The notes below the pieces were generated by a model. That model had not been told where the DNA came from. It did no database searches and saw nothing but the letters and a program-made list of their open reading frames with translations. From CABZJG01 sp965659715 (lineage in GTDB: Bacteria > Pseudomonadota > Alphaproteobacteria > Rhodobacterales > Rhodobacteraceae): a stretch of DNA of 21,143 nt. Below, one piece after another: positions 13,730-21,143 of the stretch; position 1 is the stretch's first letter; every line of letters begins with the position of its first letter. Position numbers and translations under genes: made by a program. The stretch lies in NCBI GenBank assembly GCA_965659715.1, contig CBFHXE010000046.1:1-21143 (forward strand), given 5' to 3'.

Positions 13730-14847
13730 GCGATCGTTCTGCCCATATAATTTCTGCATTTCGAAGCATAGTATCCCCTCGTGGCGGTGACTTGGCAGGT
13801 TTCAAGCCCCATGAGCTGGCTGCGCCCATTATTAAAAAGCTCCTCCATCAAGCTGGTCTAGAAGCAGATCAAATTGACGAAATAATCGTATCAAATGCTC
13901 TTGGAGCAGGCGGAAATCCGGCGCGGCTTATTGCGCTGGCTTCTGGCATGCCTGAACGCGTCGCAGGGCTGAGCATAGACCGCCAATGCTGTGGTGGATT
14001 GGATGCATTGGGCTTGGCGCAGGCTATGATACAGGCAGGTCATGCAGAGGCGGTTATCGCAGGCGGTGTTGAAAGCTACTCGCAGCGGCCGGTGCGACTA
14101 AAGAGCGATCATGGCGCAGCTCCAACGATTGCGTATGATCAACCGCCCTTCGCGCCCAAAGCTGATCAAGACCCAAATATGGCAGAAGCTGCAGACCGAA
14201 CATCAGTTAGATTGAATATTTCACGTTTTGAACAAGATGAATGGGCCGTTCGCAGTCACCGCTTGGCAATGGATGCGCGACAGGCTCTCAAACAAGAGAT
14301 TGTTCCTATTTCTGCAGGTGGAAAAGAGTATGACTCGTATACGCGTAATTTAACGCCAAGGGTTTGTCGCCGGGCACCTGTGATTTTTGGCAATATAACC
14401 CACGGCAATAGCGCAGTCGCAGCCGATGCGGCGGCTTTTTGTCTTGTGGTCTCGGATGCATTTGCGCGTGATTTGAACAAATCAAGCCTACGCATCTTAA
14501 AATCCGTTACGCAGGGCGCAGATCCTGCCTATCCGGCGCTGGCACCGGTTTTTGCCATTAAAAATGCGTTAAAACAGGCAGAAATTAGTATTAACCAGAT
14601 TGATCAGGTGGAGCTGATGGAGGCTTACGCGGCTCAAGCTCTTGCATGCATTTCCAGTTGTGGACTAGACCCCGCGCGAACAAATATTAAAGGCGGGGCG
14701 CTGGCCAGAGGACACCCAATTGGTGCCTCGGGTACTATTCTCGCAGTGCGGCTTTTCCACGACCTAATAGAGCAAAAGGGCAAGCTAGGGCTTGCCTCGA
14801 TTGCAGCGGCTGGTGGGCTTGGTTGTGCAGTAATTTTGCAGGCCTAA
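13726..14847 (+). CDS. Thiolase-fold protein lacking usual catalytic residues
   Basis: A 373-residue thiolase superfamily member. The nucleophile motif is SIDRQCCGGLDALG with Cys88 at the expected position, and His330 lies in GGALARGHPIGASG. Two other conserved positions differ: NEAFA reads MEAYA (Met298 instead of Asn), and the second active-site cysteine of the C-terminal CIGGGQG loop is replaced by alanine (Ala360 in IAAAGGLG). The usual TAGNAS loop reads THGNSA. Standard condensation or thiolysis uses these residues, so activity may be altered or be acyl transfer only. The start at 13726 makes the 4-base ATGA overlap with the ligase and matches the family N-terminus; the frame open from 13660 is not coding. 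Its end overlaps convergent bioY by 4 bases. Confidence 0.85.
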   Translation: MSDRSAHIISAFRSIVSPRGGDLAGFKPHELAAPIIKKLLHQAGLEADQIDEIIVSNALGAGGNPARLIALASGMPERVAGLSIDRQCCGGLDALGLAQAMIQAGHAEAVIAGGVESYSQRPVRLKSDHGAAPTIAYDQPPFAPKADQDPNMAEAADRTSVRLNISRFEQDEWAVRSHRLAMDARQALKQEIVPISAGGKEYDSYTRNLTPRVCRRAPVIFGNITHGNSAVAADAAAFCLVVSDAFARDLNKSSLRILKSVTQGADPAYPALAPVFAIKNALKQAEISINQIDQVELMEAYAAQALACISSCGLDPARTNIKGGALARGHPIGASGTILAVRLFHDLIEQKGKLGLASIAAAGGLGCAVILQA

Positions 14848-15392
14848 GCTCGCGATAACAAGCTTGCTGGGCGCGCTTTGGCTAATTTGGCGGTGATGTA
14901 ACCGGCCAAGACTGCCTTTAGTATATCTCCAGGCATAAAAGGGAGCATTGCAACCACCAAGGCTTCATTCAAACCTGCAGGTTTTGTAAGCATGTAAAAT
15001 GGAACAGCAATTAGGTACAATGCGCCAATTCCACCAATTATGGCGCTGCTTCCTGCTACCAAGCCTATATTTTCCGATCTCCACCGTTCCATCACCAAGC
15101 CGGTAATATATGCTGCAAAGGGGAAGCCAAATAAAAAACCGGCCCAAGGTGTCGTAAAGACGCCCAGTCCACCGCGTCCACCCGAGAGAAGGGGCAATCC
15201 AAGGGCAACTAGGAAAATAAACAAAAGAACTGCCAGACCGCCCCGCCTTGATCCTAAAACCGTTCCACAGAGCATGATACCCATGCTTTGCGCTGTAATC
15301 GGAATGCCGCTGGCCAATGTGATTTTCGGCAGTAATCCCAATACTGCAATAATTGCTGCAAAAAGAGCGATCAGAACAATGTTCTTTTCCAT
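14844..15392 (-). CDS. bioY: Biotin ECF transporter substrate-binding subunit BioY
   Basis: A 182-residue, six-helix membrane protein that binds biotin with high affinity. Family signatures are the glycine-rich SGGRGGLGVFTTPWAGFLFGFP in the middle, and FMPGDILKAVLAGYI near the C-terminus. The start MEKNIVLIALF at 15392 lies 13 bases after the bioN stop and fits the family; the frame is open to 15425, but that extension overlaps bioN and adds a charged, non-membrane segment. The ribosome-binding site is weak (GGGAAAC), so coupling to bioN is likely. It is the last gene of bioMNY and converges on the thiolase gene. Confidence 0.93.
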   Translation of the reverse strand: MEKNIVLIALFAAIIAVLGLLPKITLASGIPITAQSMGIMLCGTVLGSRRGGLAVLLFIFLVALGLPLLSGGRGGLGVFTTPWAGFLFGFPFAAYITGLVMERWRSENIGLVAGSSAIIGGIGALYLIAVPFYMLTKPAGLNEALVVAMLPFMPGDILKAVLAGYITAKLAKARPASLLSRA

Positions 15393-15405
15393 TTGTTTCC
15401 CATTT

Positions 15406-16011
15406 CTAGATTTTTTCAAGCCCACCGCGGGCTCGTATTGCTTCGGCTATGTGATCTGCATCATCCATCGCGATAAGCGCGAGTGGTAAAACAATTCTCC
15501 AGTTGCCATATTTGGAGGTGCGTGCCCGATAGGCTTGTGCCAAAATCGCGCTTTTTTCGATCAAAACAGGTGTAAAGCGAACAAATAGACCTATTGCAAA
15601 AGCAATGCGTTCTGAACGCAGACCAAATCGCCTTAGAGGTGCCAAGCTGGCAAAGATTACTTTGATCATTTTGTCCATCGGAGTTGTGATTGTGACCAAG
15701 TTTGCAAATCCAACTGCGGCCACCATGCGAAGCAAAATCCTTAAGCCTGAGTCCACTTGCCAAGTAAAGCTATGCCAAAGCAAAATAATGGCCACTAACG
15801 GCCATAATGGCCTAAGCAACTTTAGCATATATTTAAAAAACAATCGTCCTTGCGATGCTGCTGCAGCAAATGGCAAAGAGGTTAAAACACTCAAAATCAA
15901 CACGCTGTCGATCAAAAATAAAAGGGTTGTGGTGGCCAATAGGAATGCAAGCTTTAGCTCTGTTGGCCATCGGTGAAATATTGTCTTGTGAGGAGAATGC
16001 AAGGCCAACAT
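15406..16011 (-). CDS. bioN: Biotin ECF transporter transmembrane subunit BioN (EcfT)
   Basis: A 201-residue CbiQ/EcfT-type membrane protein that couples BioY to the ATPase. It has about four to five hydrophobic helices and the two cytoplasmic Ala-Arg-type coupling signatures, AYRART near 159-164 and AIRARGG near 192-198, where ATPase subunits dock. Its ATG at 16011 shares one base with the bioM stop (TAATG), so translation is coupled. BioMNY of Rhodobacter capsulatus is the characterised model for this three-part biotin importer. Confidence 0.92.
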   Translation of the reverse strand: MLALHSPHKTIFHRWPTELKLAFLLATTTLLFLIDSVLILSVLTSLPFAAAASQGRLFFKYMLKLLRPLWPLVAIILLWHSFTWQVDSGLRILLRMVAAVGFANLVTITTPMDKMIKVIFASLAPLRRFGLRSERIAFAIGLFVRFTPVLIEKSAILAQAYRARTSKYGNWRIVLPLALIAMDDADHIAEAIRARGGLEKI

Positions 16012-16712
16012 TAGAGAGCATAAACCTCTTGCATTGCCGCTTTGAAATTCGGCAAAACTTCAGCTGGTGGGGCATCTTGTTGGACAGATCCCTGCTCTAA
16101 CCAAATCGCTCTGTCATATGAGGCGATGCAATTGGTATCATGCGTGATCTGCAAAATGGTTTGGTCGAGATCCGCAAGCAATCCAGCCAAATAACTTTTG
16201 GTTGGAAGGTCCAAGCCAGCAAAAGGTTCGTCTAATACGAGCAAACGTGGTGACATTGCTAAGATTGACAACAGACATACCAGGTGTCGTTGTCCCTGTG
16301 ACAGGCTGACAATTGCACGATCTGACCAGTCTAAACACCCAAATTGGTTTAGGATAGACTTAGCTTGATCATTGGCGGTTTCAGAGGGTTGCCCGATTTG
16401 GCGCAAACCGAAAGAAATTTCTTCTAAGACTGTTGGGAAAATAATTTGATGATCGGGGTTTTGAAATAAAAGCCCAACGGTTTGAACAGCCATTTTGCGA
16501 TCATTTAGAACGTCAATTCCATCCACTGTGACGCAGCCTTCGCTGGGTGCGATTAAGCCGCAGATCAAACGGGCGAGTGTTGATTTTCCCGAGCCGTTGC
16601 GACCAATGACGGCAATGCGCTTTTCAGTCGTACTTAGCGAAAGATCGGATAGGACAGGACAGCCGTCAAAGTCCAAAGAGACTTTTTCAAGCTGAATTTT
16701 ACAAGCTGTCAC
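16011..16712 (-). CDS. bioM: Biotin ECF transporter ATP-binding subunit BioM
   Basis: A 233-residue ABC ATPase driving biotin uptake. Walker A is GRNGSGKST at 37-45 (Lys43), the Q-loop is QNPDHQIIFPTV from 84, the ABC signature is LSQGQ at 137-141, and Walker B is LLVLDEP at 157-163 with catalytic Glu162. I place the start at GTG 16712, with GGAG seven bases upstream. The in-frame ATG at 16772 would lie inside the likely -35 element and adds 20 residues unlike the family. Genes follow in the order bioM-bioN-bioY with overlaps or near-overlaps, so this is one operon. I found no TTATMKATAA-type BioR box upstream. Confidence 0.91.
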   Translation of the reverse strand: MTACKIQLEKVSLDFDGCPVLSDLSLSTTEKRIAVIGRNGSGKSTLARLICGLIAPSEGCVTVDGIDVLNDRKMAVQTVGLLFQNPDHQIIFPTVLEEISFGLRQIGQPSETANDQAKSILNQFGCLDWSDRAIVSLSQGQRHLVCLLSILAMSPRLLVLDEPFAGLDLPTKSYLAGLLADLDQTILQITHDTNCIASYDRAIWLEQGSVQQDAPPAEVLPNFKAAMQEVYAL

Positions 16713-16742
16713 TAACCTTCTCCACGGCCTAAAGTTACCTTG

Positions 16743-16772
16743 CTTAGACGCAAAGGAGGGTTTGGTTGTCAA
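16743..16772 (-). promoter_or_regulatory. Putative bioMNY promoter
   Basis: On the minus strand a perfect TTGACA (16772-16767) is followed after 18 bases by TCTAAG (16748-16743), a four-of-six match to the -10 consensus. Transcription would begin near 16735, about 25 bases before GTG 16712, which agrees with the chosen bioM start. Confidence 0.45.
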
Positions 16773-16915
16773 CCCACGAAAGAGTATAGTTCAAGCCGGT
16801 TGACGACTTCAAAGGTGCTTTCTCAGCTGAACTGGAATTTTGCTAAAAAAGTTTACCACAAATTAATCTCTGTTGCCGAAAGACTCTTCGAAATTTGTCA
16901 ACTCAAGGCTCGCGA

Positions 16916-18355
16916 TTACTCTGATGTCCACCCCGAAATGGATTTCACCTCGAGAAAATCTTCAATTCCCCAAACGCCGCCCTCGCGCCCATTTCCAGAC
17001 TTTTTCATGCCGCCAAAAGGAGAGCCAGCACCCCGAGACTGTCCATTCATTTCCACCATTCCAGAACGAAGCGCGCGCGCTAAACGGTTGGCTTTGACGC
17101 TATCTTGGGTTTGAACATAGTTAGTCAGCCCATATTCGGTGTCATTTGCGATGTTTGTAGCTTCCTCTTCGGTGTCAAACGGAATGATCGATAAAACTGG
17201 TCCAAAAATCTCTTCTACAGCAATCGTCATACTTGGATTTACATCCGCGAATACGGTTGGCCTCACATAGAAGCCTTTGTTCATTCCATTGGGACGGCCA
17301 GGGCCACCTGCAACAAGCCGCGCACCCTCATCGATGCCCTTTTGGATCAAGGTTTGAATTTTATTGAACTGTACTTCATTCACTACTGGACCGATATGCC
17401 GACCTTCTTCCGAAGCAGGCGCCACGGACACAACTTCCGCGGCCTGAATCGCCGTGTCGACGGCCTGTTCATAAATAGAGCGCTCGACCAGCATGCGGGT
17501 TGGTGCATTACAAGACTGGCCCGTGTTGTTCATACAATGTAAAACACCGCGCTTGACGGCTTTTTCATCGGCATCAGCAAACACGATGTTTGCACCTTTC
17601 CCTCCTAGTTCTAGGTGGACCTTCTTCAGTGTTTCAGCCGCATTTTTTGAAATAGCAGTTCCGGCGCGGGTCGATCCGGTAAAGCTGACCATATCCACAT
17701 CTGGATGCCCGGAAAGTTGCGTGCCAACGCCAACACCATCACCGTTGACTAAGTTGAAAACACCTGGGGGAAACCCTGCTTCATCCATCATCTCAGCAAA
17801 AATTAGAGCGTTTAATGGGCTTTCCTCGGATGGCTTCAGTACCATCGTACATCCAGCAACTGCTGCTGCGCCAACTTTCAAGGTGACTTGGTTCATTGGC
17901 CAGTTCCAAGGGGTGATTAAAGCACAAACACCAAAGGCTTCGTAAATAATCCGGTCATTGGGGGCGTGATCCCCTAAAGGCCGTTCAAATTGAAAAGTTT
18001 TTGCGGCCCGAATAAAGTTCTTCAGATGTCCAAAGCCGGCACCAACCTGCTGGGTCCGCGCCATATCAATAGGTGCGCCCATCTCAAGGCTCATTGCCTG
18101 AGCCAAATCCTCCGTGCGCGATTTGTAAATATCGAGCAGCTTTTCGACCAAGGCAATACGCTCTTGGACAGGGGTTGCCATCCAAGATGGAAAGGCTGAT
18201 TTTGCCGCTGCAACGGCAGCGTCAGTGTCGGCCTGCCCGCCTAGTGAAATCACTGCTGCGGTTTCTTCGTTAGAAGGATTGATGACTTTATGCTCTCTAC
18301 CTTCGATGGGATCGACCCACTGTCCATTGATATAGAACTGGCGTTTTTCAATCAT
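16916..18355 (-). CDS. NAD(P)-dependent aldehyde dehydrogenase
   Basis: A 479-residue enzyme oxidising an aldehyde to the carboxylic acid. All catalytic elements of the ALDH superfamily are present: PWNWP (149-153, with Asn151 stabilising the intermediate), cofactor loop FTGSTRAG (225-232), general-base Glu249 in LELGGKG, nucleophile Cys282 in NTGQSCNAPTR, and EEIFGPVLS further on. The C-terminal GSPFGGMKKSGNGREGG is standard. The substrate cannot be read from sequence; no substrate-specific neighbour helps. AAGGGAC seven bases before ATG 18355 supports the start. It stands alone between bioMNY and pnp, with a dyad about 80-100 bases upstream. Confidence 0.92.
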   Translation of the reverse strand: MIEKRQFYINGQWVDPIEGREHKVINPSNEETAAVISLGGQADTDAAVAAAKSAFPSWMATPVQERIALVEKLLDIYKSRTEDLAQAMSLEMGAPIDMARTQQVGAGFGHLKNFIRAAKTFQFERPLGDHAPNDRIIYEAFGVCALITPWNWPMNQVTLKVGAAAVAGCTMVLKPSEESPLNALIFAEMMDEAGFPPGVFNLVNGDGVGVGTQLSGHPDVDMVSFTGSTRAGTAISKNAAETLKKVHLELGGKGANIVFADADEKAVKRGVLHCMNNTGQSCNAPTRMLVERSIYEQAVDTAIQAAEVVSVAPASEEGRHIGPVVNEVQFNKIQTLIQKGIDEGARLVAGGPGRPNGMNKGFYVRPTVFADVNPSMTIAVEEIFGPVLSIIPFDTEEEATNIANDTEYGLTNYVQTQDSVKANRLARALRSGMVEMNGQSRGAGSPFGGMKKSGNGREGGVWGIEDFLEVKSISGWTSE

Positions 18356-18435
18356 TTTTGATGTCCCTTCGATTACCTGAAAATATATCCCAAATCCGAC
18401 TCACGCGCATCTTTTCAAGCTTCTATGAGAATGAC

Positions 18436-18454
18436 AAGCCTGTTGTCTAGGCTT
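18436..18454. repeat. Dyad AAGCCT-N7-AGGCTT upstream of the aldehyde dehydrogenase
   Basis: Perfect 6-base arms with a 7-base spacer, 80-100 bases before the aldehyde dehydrogenase start. A second dyad, GACA-N7-TGTC, overlaps it at 18433-18447. Position suits an operator; no regulator gene is adjacent. Confidence 0.35.
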
Positions 18455-18531
18455 TGGGATTGGATTGCCTTAAGCACTAAGAGCACTTTTCAAAACTGCT
18501 TTTCCAACTCATCTCTTTATGCGTTATGGAA

Positions 18532-18560
18532 ATAAAAGCGCCCCAAAACTGTAGGGGCGC
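18532..18560 (-). terminator. Intrinsic terminator of pnp
   Basis: On the minus strand GCGCCCC (18560-18554) pairs with GGGGCGC (18544-18538) around a 9-base loop and is followed by TTTTATT. It lies 58 bases after the pnp stop codon and separates pnp from the aldehyde dehydrogenase gene. Confidence 0.9.
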
Positions 18561-18618
18561 AATTTTCTTTAGTTGTTGATAAAACAAAACTTTATAGCTG
18601 AGCCGTTTTGGCTATGCT

Positions 18619-20760
18619 TTAGGTATCTGCCTTTTCTTTTTTCTCTTCGGCGATCTCTTGCCCGGTTTCTTGATCAACCATTTTCATTGCAAGGCGCACT
18701 TTGCCTCGATCATCAAAACCAAGCAGCTTGACTTTGACATCTTGACCTTCTTTTAGAACGTCTGATGGATGATTTAAACGACGGTTTTCAATTTGGCTGA
18801 CATGCACCAAGCCGTCGCGTTTTCCAAAGAAGTTCACGAAGGCACCAAAATCGACGATTTTCACAACCTTGCCGTCGTAAATTTTTCCGGCTTCCGGCTC
18901 CGCAACGATTGAGTGGATCATTTCGTAAGCTTTTTTGATCGACTCTCCGTCGGGTGATGCAATCTTAATCACACCATCATCGTTGATATCTACTTTGGCT
19001 CCGGATGTTTCGACAATTTCACGAATAACTTTACCACCTGATCCAATCACTTCGCGGATTTTATCAGTTGGAATATTCATGGTTTCGATGCGCGGCGCAT
19101 GAATGCTAAAATCCGCCGCCTCTGTTAGGGCTTTCGCCATTTCACCCAGAATATGCATCCGTCCCTCTTTTGCTTGGGACAAGGCTTGTTTCATGATTTC
19201 TGGCGTGATGCCTGCAACCTTGATGTCCATTTGCAAAGACGTGATACCATTTTCAGTTCCAGCTACTTTGAAATCCATGTCTCCCAAGTGATCTTCATCC
19301 CCTAGAATGTCTGTAAGAATTGCAAAGTCACCATCATCCTCAAGGATCAAGCCCATAGCAACGCCAGCAACAGGCGCTTTTAGGGGTACACCTGCATCCA
19401 TCATCGAAAGCGAACCACCACAAACAGATGCCATAGAGGATGATCCATTTGACTCGGTAATCTCAGAAACGACACGAATTGTGTACGGAAAGTCAGTTGC
19501 AGCAGGCAGAACTGCTTGCAGTGCCCGCCATGCCAGTTTTCCATGCCCTACTTCGCGCCGACCGGGAGGTCCAACACGTCCGACCTCGCCCACCGAATAG
19601 GGAGGAAAGTTATAGTGCAGTAAGAAATTGCTGCGGGAATTGGCATGCAAAGCATCAATGATCTGCTCATCATCTCCGGTACCAAGCGTTGTTACCACTA
19701 ACGCCTGCGTTTCACCACGTGTGAACAGCGACGATCCATGGGTTCGTGGTAAGAGGCCTGTTTCAGACACGATTTGGCGTACATCTGTAGTTGAGCGGCC
19801 ATCAATACGTTTGCCGCCTTTTACCACGTCGCCGCGCAGAATTCCGGCTTCAAGCTTTTTCATGGCTGACCCCAGTTGTGGGTCTGAAAGCTGTTCTTCG
19901 CTTAGGGCATCTTTAATGTTGGTGCGTGCCGCTGCAACTGCACTGGTACGCTCTTGCTTGTCAGTGATGGCAAAAGCAGTTCGCATGTCCTTTTCACCAG
20001 CCGATTTAACGGCTTCATAGAGTTCGCTATAATCAGGCGCAATGAATTCAAAGGGCTCTTTGGCGGCGTCTTCTGCTAGATCTATGATCAGATCAATGAC
20101 GGGTTGAATTTGTTTATGGGCAAAAACAACCGCACTGAGCATTTCCTCTTCCGAAAGCTCATAGGCCTCTGACTCAACCATCATCACAGCGTCTTTTGTT
20201 CCCGCAACGATGAGATCAAGCCGCTGATCTGGGTCAATCCGAAGGTCATCCATATCGTCAACTGTGGGGTTCAGCACATATTCGCCGTCGGTGTATCCAA
20301 CGCGGCATCCCGCAATTGGACCCATAAATGGTGCGCCAGAAATTGTGAGAGCTGCTGAGGCTGCGATCATTGCCACAATATCTGGGTCGTTCACCAAATC
20401 ATGGCTAAGAACGGTGCACATTACCAAGACTTCGTTTTTAAAGCCGTCCACAAACAAAGGACGAATTGGGCGGTCTATCAACCGCGCGGTGAGCGTTTCT
20501 TTTTCGGATGGCCGTGCTTCACGTTTGAAGAAGCCGCCTGGAATTTTTCCTGCGGCATAGTATTTTTCTTGATAGTGAACGGTCAGAGGGAAAAAATCCT
20601 GACCGGGTTTTTGTTCTTTGGCAAAGGTGACATTTGCCATGACTGAGGTTTCACCCAAAGTTGCTATGACTGTTCCGTCTGCCTGACGGGCAGTTTTGCC
20701 TGTTTCTAAGGTGAGGGTATCTTCCCCCCACTGCATTGATTTTTTTGTTACATTAAACAT
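18619..20760 (-). CDS. pnp: Polyribonucleotide nucleotidyltransferase (PNPase)
   Basis: A 713-residue 3'-to-5' phosphorolytic exoribonuclease and component of RNA decay. Domain order is complete: first RNase PH domain (about 1-145, with FFPLTVHYQEKYYAAGKIPGG), helical linker, second RNase PH domain (about 315-545, with NFPPYSVGEVGRVGPPGRRE), KH domain with IGSGGKVIREI near 565-580, and S1 domain near 625-695 (GKVVKIVDFGAFVNF). The tail is lysine- and glutamate-rich. Length is normal. ATG 20760 follows TAGGA at about eight bases. It lies downstream of rpsO in the usual bacterial order, but a terminator and a structured leader lie between them, so pnp probably also has its own promoter. Confidence 0.98.
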   Translation of the reverse strand: MFNVTKKSMQWGEDTLTLETGKTARQADGTVIATLGETSVMANVTFAKEQKPGQDFFPLTVHYQEKYYAAGKIPGGFFKREARPSEKETLTARLIDRPIRPLFVDGFKNEVLVMCTVLSHDLVNDPDIVAMIAASAALTISGAPFMGPIAGCRVGYTDGEYVLNPTVDDMDDLRIDPDQRLDLIVAGTKDAVMMVESEAYELSEEEMLSAVVFAHKQIQPVIDLIIDLAEDAAKEPFEFIAPDYSELYEAVKSAGEKDMRTAFAITDKQERTSAVAAARTNIKDALSEEQLSDPQLGSAMKKLEAGILRGDVVKGGKRIDGRSTTDVRQIVSETGLLPRTHGSSLFTRGETQALVVTTLGTGDDEQIIDALHANSRSNFLLHYNFPPYSVGEVGRVGPPGRREVGHGKLAWRALQAVLPAATDFPYTIRVVSEITESNGSSSMASVCGGSLSMMDAGVPLKAPVAGVAMGLILEDDGDFAILTDILGDEDHLGDMDFKVAGTENGITSLQMDIKVAGITPEIMKQALSQAKEGRMHILGEMAKALTEAADFSIHAPRIETMNIPTDKIREVIGSGGKVIREIVETSGAKVDINDDGVIKIASPDGESIKKAYEMIHSIVAEPEAGKIYDGKVVKIVDFGAFVNFFGKRDGLVHVSQIENRRLNHPSDVLKEGQDVKVKLLGFDDRGKVRLAMKMVDQETGQEIAEEKKEKADT

Positions 20761-21001
20761 CTGCGTTTCCTAAGTTGGTCCGTTGACCATTTGCATAGAG
20801 GGCGAATTCCCTCTGACCCCGATATCTTCTTTGTCGGGCGCTGGGGTCCGGGCACCGGATTTCAGATATATGGCGTGTATAGGAGAAATCAAAGAAAGCA
20901 AATGCCAAATCGTTTTTGCACTGTGGTATTGGAAAAAAACATCCATTCTTTCAGGGAAATCTTACCTATGTCAGCTTACACACGAATTGAAAAATTCTCC
21001 C
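20761..21001 (-). promoter_or_regulatory. Structured leader and promoter region of pnp
   Basis: Between the rpsO terminator and the pnp start there is no gene. The leader can form AGAGGG-N6-CCCTCT (20797-20814), and GACCCC (20815-20820) can pair with GGGGTC about 22 bases further on, adjacent to a small CCGG-GCA-CCGG hairpin. Stable leader hairpins are where PNPase autoregulation with RNase III acts in Escherichia coli; a similar role here is inference. I could not choose promoter hexamers with confidence. Confidence 0.45.
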
Positions 21002-21040
21002 TAAAAAAAGCAAAACCCGCGCCCCAATGGGATGCGGGTT
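21002..21040 (-). terminator. Intrinsic terminator of rpsO
   Basis: On the minus strand AACCCGC (21040-21034) pairs with GCGGGTT (21020-21014), with an inner CCC/GGG pairing in the loop, and is followed by a T-rich tract of the form TTTGC then seven T. It lies 24 bases after the rpsO stop codon. Confidence 0.85.
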
Positions 21041-21064
21041 CAAGAACGATTTTACTTGTGTTGC

Positions 21065-21143
21065 TTAGCGGCGAATGCCGAGCCGTTTGATCAGATCCTG
21101 ATAGCGCGCATCTTCTACGCCTTTTAAGTAATCCACAAGCTTA
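21065..21143 (-). CDS. rpsO: 30S ribosomal protein S15, C-terminal end
   Basis: The last 24 complete codons plus one base are present; the rest lies beyond the right edge. The translation ends LVDYLKGVEDARYQDLIKRLGIRR, here split as LVDYLKGVEDARY then QDLIKRLGIRR, the signature tail of S15, which binds 16S rRNA helix 22 early in small-subunit assembly. Position just before pnp on the same strand agrees. Confidence 0.95.
   Translation of the reverse strand, partial: KLVDYLKGVEDARYQDLIKRLGIRR

Noticed and set aside
16768..16804. Inverted repeat GTCAACC-N23-GGTTGAC upstream of bioM
   Set aside because: The long spacer and overlap with the promoter candidate make chance likely; no T-run or second copy supports it.
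16713..16915. BioR operator before bioM
   Set aside because: No TTATMKATAA-like sequence is present between bioM and the aldehyde dehydrogenase gene.
19307..20560. Plus-strand ORFs opposite pnp
   Set aside because: pnp is intact with all domains on the minus strand; the opposite frames only mirror its codon use.
1..21143. Mobile elements, CRISPR arrays, toxin-antitoxin or phage-defence genes, tRNA genes
   Set aside because: No direct-repeat arrays, transposase or integrase motifs, cloverleaf sequences or defence-protein signatures were seen on either strand.

Overview
The window reads as ordinary chromosome of a Rhodobacterales alphaproteobacterium, most likely a marine roseobacter. The evidence is the petP-petR / ilvE / petABC neighbourhood known from Rhodobacter, a DUF3726-type gene, a bioMNY biotin transporter operon and rpsO-pnp order. 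Base composition is near 50% GC by eye (two sampled lines gave about 55% and 42%), lower than in classical roseobacters, which would fit a streamlined pelagic lineage; the genus is not determined. A run of ten N at 270-279 shows this is an assembled draft. I see no insertion sequence, prophage, CRISPR array, rRNA or tRNA.

Layout. 1-2334 (minus): end of an EI24/CysZ-like membrane protein, a small nitroreductase overlapping it, and a proline iminopeptidase. 2385-3128 (plus): ubiG, ubiquinone O-methyltransferase. 3125-4336 (minus): petR (OmpR-type response regulator) and petP (MarR-type regulator), with no histidine kinase beside them. 4507-5376 (plus): ilvE-type aminotransferase, divergent from petPR across a 170-base region carrying two dyad symmetries. 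5761-8466 (plus): petABC, the complete cytochrome bc1 complex, closed by a clear intrinsic terminator. ubiG and petABC together touch ubiquinone synthesis and ubiquinol oxidation.

8581-10857 (minus): two abutting genes of unknown function, a DUF3726-like protein and a 565-residue protein. 10951-12409: an orphan histidine phosphotransfer (HPt) protein divergent from a LuxR/NarL-type response regulator, separated by 475 bases with palindromes. 12497-14847 (plus): an unusually short AMP-forming ligase overlapping by ATGA with a thiolase-fold protein that lacks two of the usual catalytic residues. These converge, with a 4-base overlap, on bioY-bioN-bioM (14844-16712, minus), an ECF biotin transporter with a likely promoter.

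16916-18355 (minus): an NAD(P)-dependent aldehyde dehydrogenase. 18619-20760 (minus): pnp, with its terminator and a structured leader. 21065-21143 (minus): the last 24 codons of rpsO, then its terminator.

Most of the window is housekeeping. The parts least explained by known biology are the HPt/response-regulator pair, the ligase plus degenerate thiolase beside biotin transport, the DUF3726 pair, and the operator-like dyads between petP and ilvE.
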